Shown: in pieces, positions 25,195 to 25,636 of the stretch
How the letters are laid out: each line of letters begins with the position of its first letter
How positions within the stretch are numbered: the stretch's first letter is position 1
Source: Firm-04 sp964392175
Lineage (GTDB): Bacteria; Bacillota; Clostridia; Oscillospirales; Ruminococcaceae
Assembly (NCBI GenBank): GCA_964392175.1
Contig: CAYMOJ010000027.1
Span: 1-25,636, forward strand
DNA length: 25,636 nucleotides
Reading direction: 5' to 3'
Translations under genes and position numbers: made by a program
Notes under the pieces: model-generated
What the model was told of the DNA's origin: nothing
Databases searched by the model: none
Seen by the model: only the letters and a program-made list of their open reading frames with translations

Positions 25195-25269
25195 TGGTGA
25201 CCCGTACGGGAGTTGAACCCATGATTCCACCGTGAAAGGGTGGCGTCTTAGCCGCTTGACCAACGGGCC
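25195..25269 (-). tRNA. tRNA-Glu (anticodon UUC)
   Basis: A 75-nt cloverleaf on the minus strand including encoded CCA. The acceptor arms GGCCCGT and ACGGGTC pair with one G-T. The anticodon stem CCACC/GGTGG holds the loop CTTTCAC, with anticodon TTC. The T-arm has GGTTCAACTCC. Discriminator A before CCA is usual for Firmicutes tRNA-Glu. Confidence 0.96.
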
Positions 25270-25277
25270 ACAGAAAG

Positions 25278-25351
25278 TGGCTGCGGCAGGACTTGAACCA
25301 GCGACCGATCGGGTATGAACCGATTGCTCTAGCCAACTGAGCTACGCAGCC
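25278..25351 (-). tRNA. tRNA-Met (anticodon CAU), elongator type
   Basis: A 74-nt cloverleaf on the minus strand. The acceptor arms GGCTGCG and CGCAGCC are followed by discriminator A; CCA is not encoded (next bases CTT). The anticodon stem ATCGG/CCGAT holds the loop TTCATAC. The 5' G-C pair and the TAGCTCAG D-arm fit elongator Met rather than initiator. A lysidine-modified tRNA-Ile2 is less likely because that usually has a CTCATAA loop. Its 5' side is promoter-proximal, and tRNA-Glu follows 8 nt later. Confidence 0.92.
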
Positions 25352-25407
25352 ATTTGCGGTGCCACCAGTGCCGAACACATCAGGTTCAGGTCACTTGCGA
25401 CTTAAAC

Positions 25408-25436
25408 ATTATACCGCAATTTGCAAAAAAAGTCAA
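25408..25436 (-). promoter_or_regulatory. sigma-A promoter of the tRNA operon
   Basis: Minus strand: -35 TTGACT (25436-25431), 17-nt spacer, -10 TATAAT (25413-25408). Predicted start near 25401 gives a leader of about 50 nt before tRNA-Met. Confidence 0.85.
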
Positions 25437-25636
25437 TAGCATATTCCGAAAATCTGATGATTTGTATGTGTGCACAAAAAAACGTATACAATGATTATAA
25501 ATCTGGAAATAAATTACATGAAATCTTGACGAGCGGTTGTATATCATTGCGAAGAATCTGCCAAAATCGTAGAAATTGCAGAAATGTCCATATGTCAATG
25601 ATGTGAGACCCAAAAAGAGAAAAAAACAAGAAAGAT
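25437..25636. other. A/T-rich window end with no recognisable gene
   Basis: Reading frames here lack ribosome sites and family features. A weak minus-strand promoter-like pair exists (-35 TTCATG at 25522-25517, -10 TATAAT at 25499-25494), but nothing downstream of it would be a gene other than the tRNAs. Confidence 0.5.

Noticed and set aside
25421..25606. 61-codon plus-strand frame at the window end
   Set aside because: TTG-initiated, no ribosome site, overlaps the tRNA promoter.
1..25636. Mobile element, prophage or CRISPR array
   Set aside because: No transposase, integrase, phage gene, Cas gene, regularly spaced direct repeats or target-site duplications were found; tRNAs near the end show no attached integrase.

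Overview
The window looks like a chromosomal segment of a low- to mid-GC Gram-positive anaerobe of the Ruminococcaceae/Oscillospirales type. This is inferred from four things: cohesin-like plus dockerin proteins with Thr-rich linkers, a BspA-type leucine-rich-repeat surface protein, strong AGGAGG-like ribosome sites with sigma-A promoters, and a tRNA-Glu of the Firmicutes form. I see no insertion sequence, integrase, phage gene, CRISPR array or rRNA. The species cannot be fixed from the sequence alone.

Left part, plus strand (1-7540). A cysteine synthase (TTG start) has its own promoter and terminator. It is followed by a TCA-cycle/redox operon: aconitase, a 71-residue two-helix membrane protein, NADP-isocitrate dehydrogenase of the eukaryote-like class, and the NADH-sensing repressor Rex. 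Together these convert citrate to 2-oxoglutarate (glutamate supply) with a redox sensor encoded last. Next comes a secreted adaptor scaffoldin: two cohesin-like modules, a Thr-rich linker made of 21-nt DNA repeats, an Ig-like module and a dockerin.

Middle, minus strand (7550-15430). A MATE exporter and a 1214-residue multi-PAS protein each have their own promoter. The multi-PAS protein has the layout of a hybrid histidine kinase, but its phospho-acceptor His, its ATP-binding boxes and most receiver residues are lost. Upstream lies a group of a GDSL-esterase lipoprotein, a YhcC-like radical SAM protein (TAATG overlap) and a HAD phosphatase.

Right part. Back-to-back promoters near 15.5 kb serve the GDSL group leftward and an OmpR-family response regulator plus sensor kinase rightward. 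Convergent to these is a Ser/Thr-rich lipoprotein of unknown function. It is followed by a 2064-residue secreted subtilisin-like protease carrying BspA-type LRRs, repeated beta modules and a C-terminal dockerin. The end holds tRNA-Met and tRNA-Glu on the minus strand with a clear promoter and terminator.

The scaffoldin and the dockerin-bearing protease suggest that the cell assembles cellulosome-like complexes that may include proteolytic as well as carbohydrate-active components. The most unusual items are the apparently catalytically dead multi-PAS hybrid kinase, the dockerin-bearing subtilisin/LRR giant, and the small membrane protein inside the aconitase-IDH-Rex operon. I do not see clear proof of a wholly new multi-gene system.
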